This document shows, piece by piece, positions 63,608 to 64,000 of a stretch of DNA of 64,000 bases. The stretch spans positions 1 through 64,000 of the forward strand of contig NZ_JARLTC010000004.1 of NCBI RefSeq assembly GCF_029382225.1, written 5' to 3'. The notes beneath the pieces were generated by a model that was not told the DNA's origin, did no database searches, and saw only the letters and a program-made list of their open reading frames with translations. How positions within the stretch are numbered: position 1 is the first letter of the stretch; each line of letters begins with the position of its first letter. Position numbers and translations under genes: made by a program. This stretch comes from Spongiactinospora sp. TRM90649. Lineage in GTDB: Bacteria > Actinomycetota > Actinomycetes > Streptosporangiales > Streptosporangiaceae.

Positions 63608-64000
63608 GCCCGCCAGGTAGTCCGCCCAGGTGATCGTGCCGGACGGCCGGGCGCCCGTGGTCAGGTGCCCGGCCCGGAAGGCGCGGCCCAGGCGTCCCGG
63701 CAGGCGCACGCGCAGCACCGGCCGCCTGACGCCACGGGCCCGCCGCCATGCGCCGAGCGTGGTGTCCACGTCGAGCACCTCCGGCCCGCCGTACTCCCGG
63801 ATCTCCCCGGCCGGTCCGTCCGCGACGAGCGACAGCAGGGCGCCCGCGACGTCGCGGACGTCGACCGGCTGGGCGGTGATGCCGGGGTCGGCGAGCAGGA
63901 AGGGCAGCCGGGCCATGCCGCGCAGCGCCTGGTCCACGAACTCGTGGAACTGCGTCACGCGCATGATCGTCCAGGGCACCCCGCCCTGCCTGACCAGTTC
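63572..64000 (-). CDS. NAD(P)-binding SDR/NmrA-like oxidoreductase, C-terminal part
   Basis: Only the last 142 residues are in the window; the start lies beyond base 64000. The visible part, WTIMRVTQFHEFVDQAL, GITAQPVDVRDVAGALLSLV and REYGGPEVLDVDTTLGAW, is typical of the C-terminal half of atypical extended SDRs (NmrA/complex I NDUFA9-like), where the Rossmann domain would precede it. Substrate unknown. It converges on the membrane protein gene with a 36-nt tail-to-tail overlap. Confidence 0.8.
   Translation of the reverse strand, partial: ELVRQGGVPWTIMRVTQFHEFVDQALRGMARLPFLLADPGITAQPVDVRDVAGALLSLVADGPAGEIREYGGPEVLDVDTTLGAWRRARGVRRPVLRVRLPGRLGRAFRAGHLTTGARPSGTITWADYLAGSGGAGRGHGGR

Overview
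This is a gene-dense, very GC-rich window from an actinomycete chromosome. Codon use has the strong G/C third-position bias of high-GC Actinobacteria, with many GTG and some TTG starts and many 4-nt ATGA/GTGA start-stop overlaps. Gene content and order match conserved Streptomyces/Mycobacterium core blocks. The phosphatidylinositol-mannoside genes, DUF349 protein, EF-G2 and paired membrane-anchored cyclophilins fit a Streptosporangiales-type filamentous actinomycete; this is inferred from memory of gene order, not from a search. There is no CRISPR array, intact insertion sequence, prophage or tRNA gene that I can support. It is essentially core genome.

Layout. Bases 1-586 hold the promoters and leader of a ribosomal RNA operon transcribed leftwards out of the window; the 16S gene should begin just beyond base 1. 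Leftward genes follow: tyrS, a 3-methyladenine DNA glycosylase and the arginine cluster argC-J-B-D-F-R-G-H (2609-11125), headed by a cluster of ArgR-like half-sites. Divergent from argC are an acyl-CoA synthetase and an MFS transporter. Next come pheS-pheT, an orphan PAS histidine kinase, a TrmH-type methyltransferase and infC-rpmI-rplT (21623-20297), with an ATC start for infC and a terminator-like hairpin in its leader. aroE-mltG, ruvX, alaS, two small membrane/coiled-coil proteins, rarA and a DUF2231 protein follow.

From 30 to 37 kb, two rightward membrane-anchored cyclophilin paralogues flank leftward aspS-hisS-metallo-hydrolase; a DUF349 coiled-coil gene then converges on relA. From 37 to 48 kb runs relA, apt, secF-secD-yajC, ruvB-ruvA-ruvC, an Eis-like acetyltransferase, yebC and pdxT. 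pdxT is separated from its partner pdxS (51854-52768) by a frameshifted MFS remnant, its MarR regulator and a Tat-exported PhoD-type phosphodiesterase: the one clearly accessory spot. From 52.8 to 57.2 kb lie a DUF3048 lipoprotein, a LemA-like protein and the early PIM pathway genes pimA, patA-like acyltransferase and pgsA. From 57.4 kb rightward genes encode EF-G2, a secreted GHL10 hydrolase and an alkaline-phosphatase-fold multi-pass membrane protein. A partial NAD(P)-binding gene enters from the right edge.

How the genes work together: most of the window serves translation (five aminoacyl-tRNA synthetases, IF3, L35, L20, EF-G2, rRNA operon, rRNA methylation, stringent-response RelA), arginine synthesis, Holliday junction processing (RuvABC, RuvX, RarA), protein export (SecDF-YajC), PLP synthesis (PdxST) and PI-mannoside lipid synthesis. 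I see no convincing undescribed multi-gene system. The best leads are regulatory (infC leader, ARG-box array, MarR operator, mltG upstream palindrome) and structural (cysteine-rich cyclophilin pair, module interrupting pdxST).
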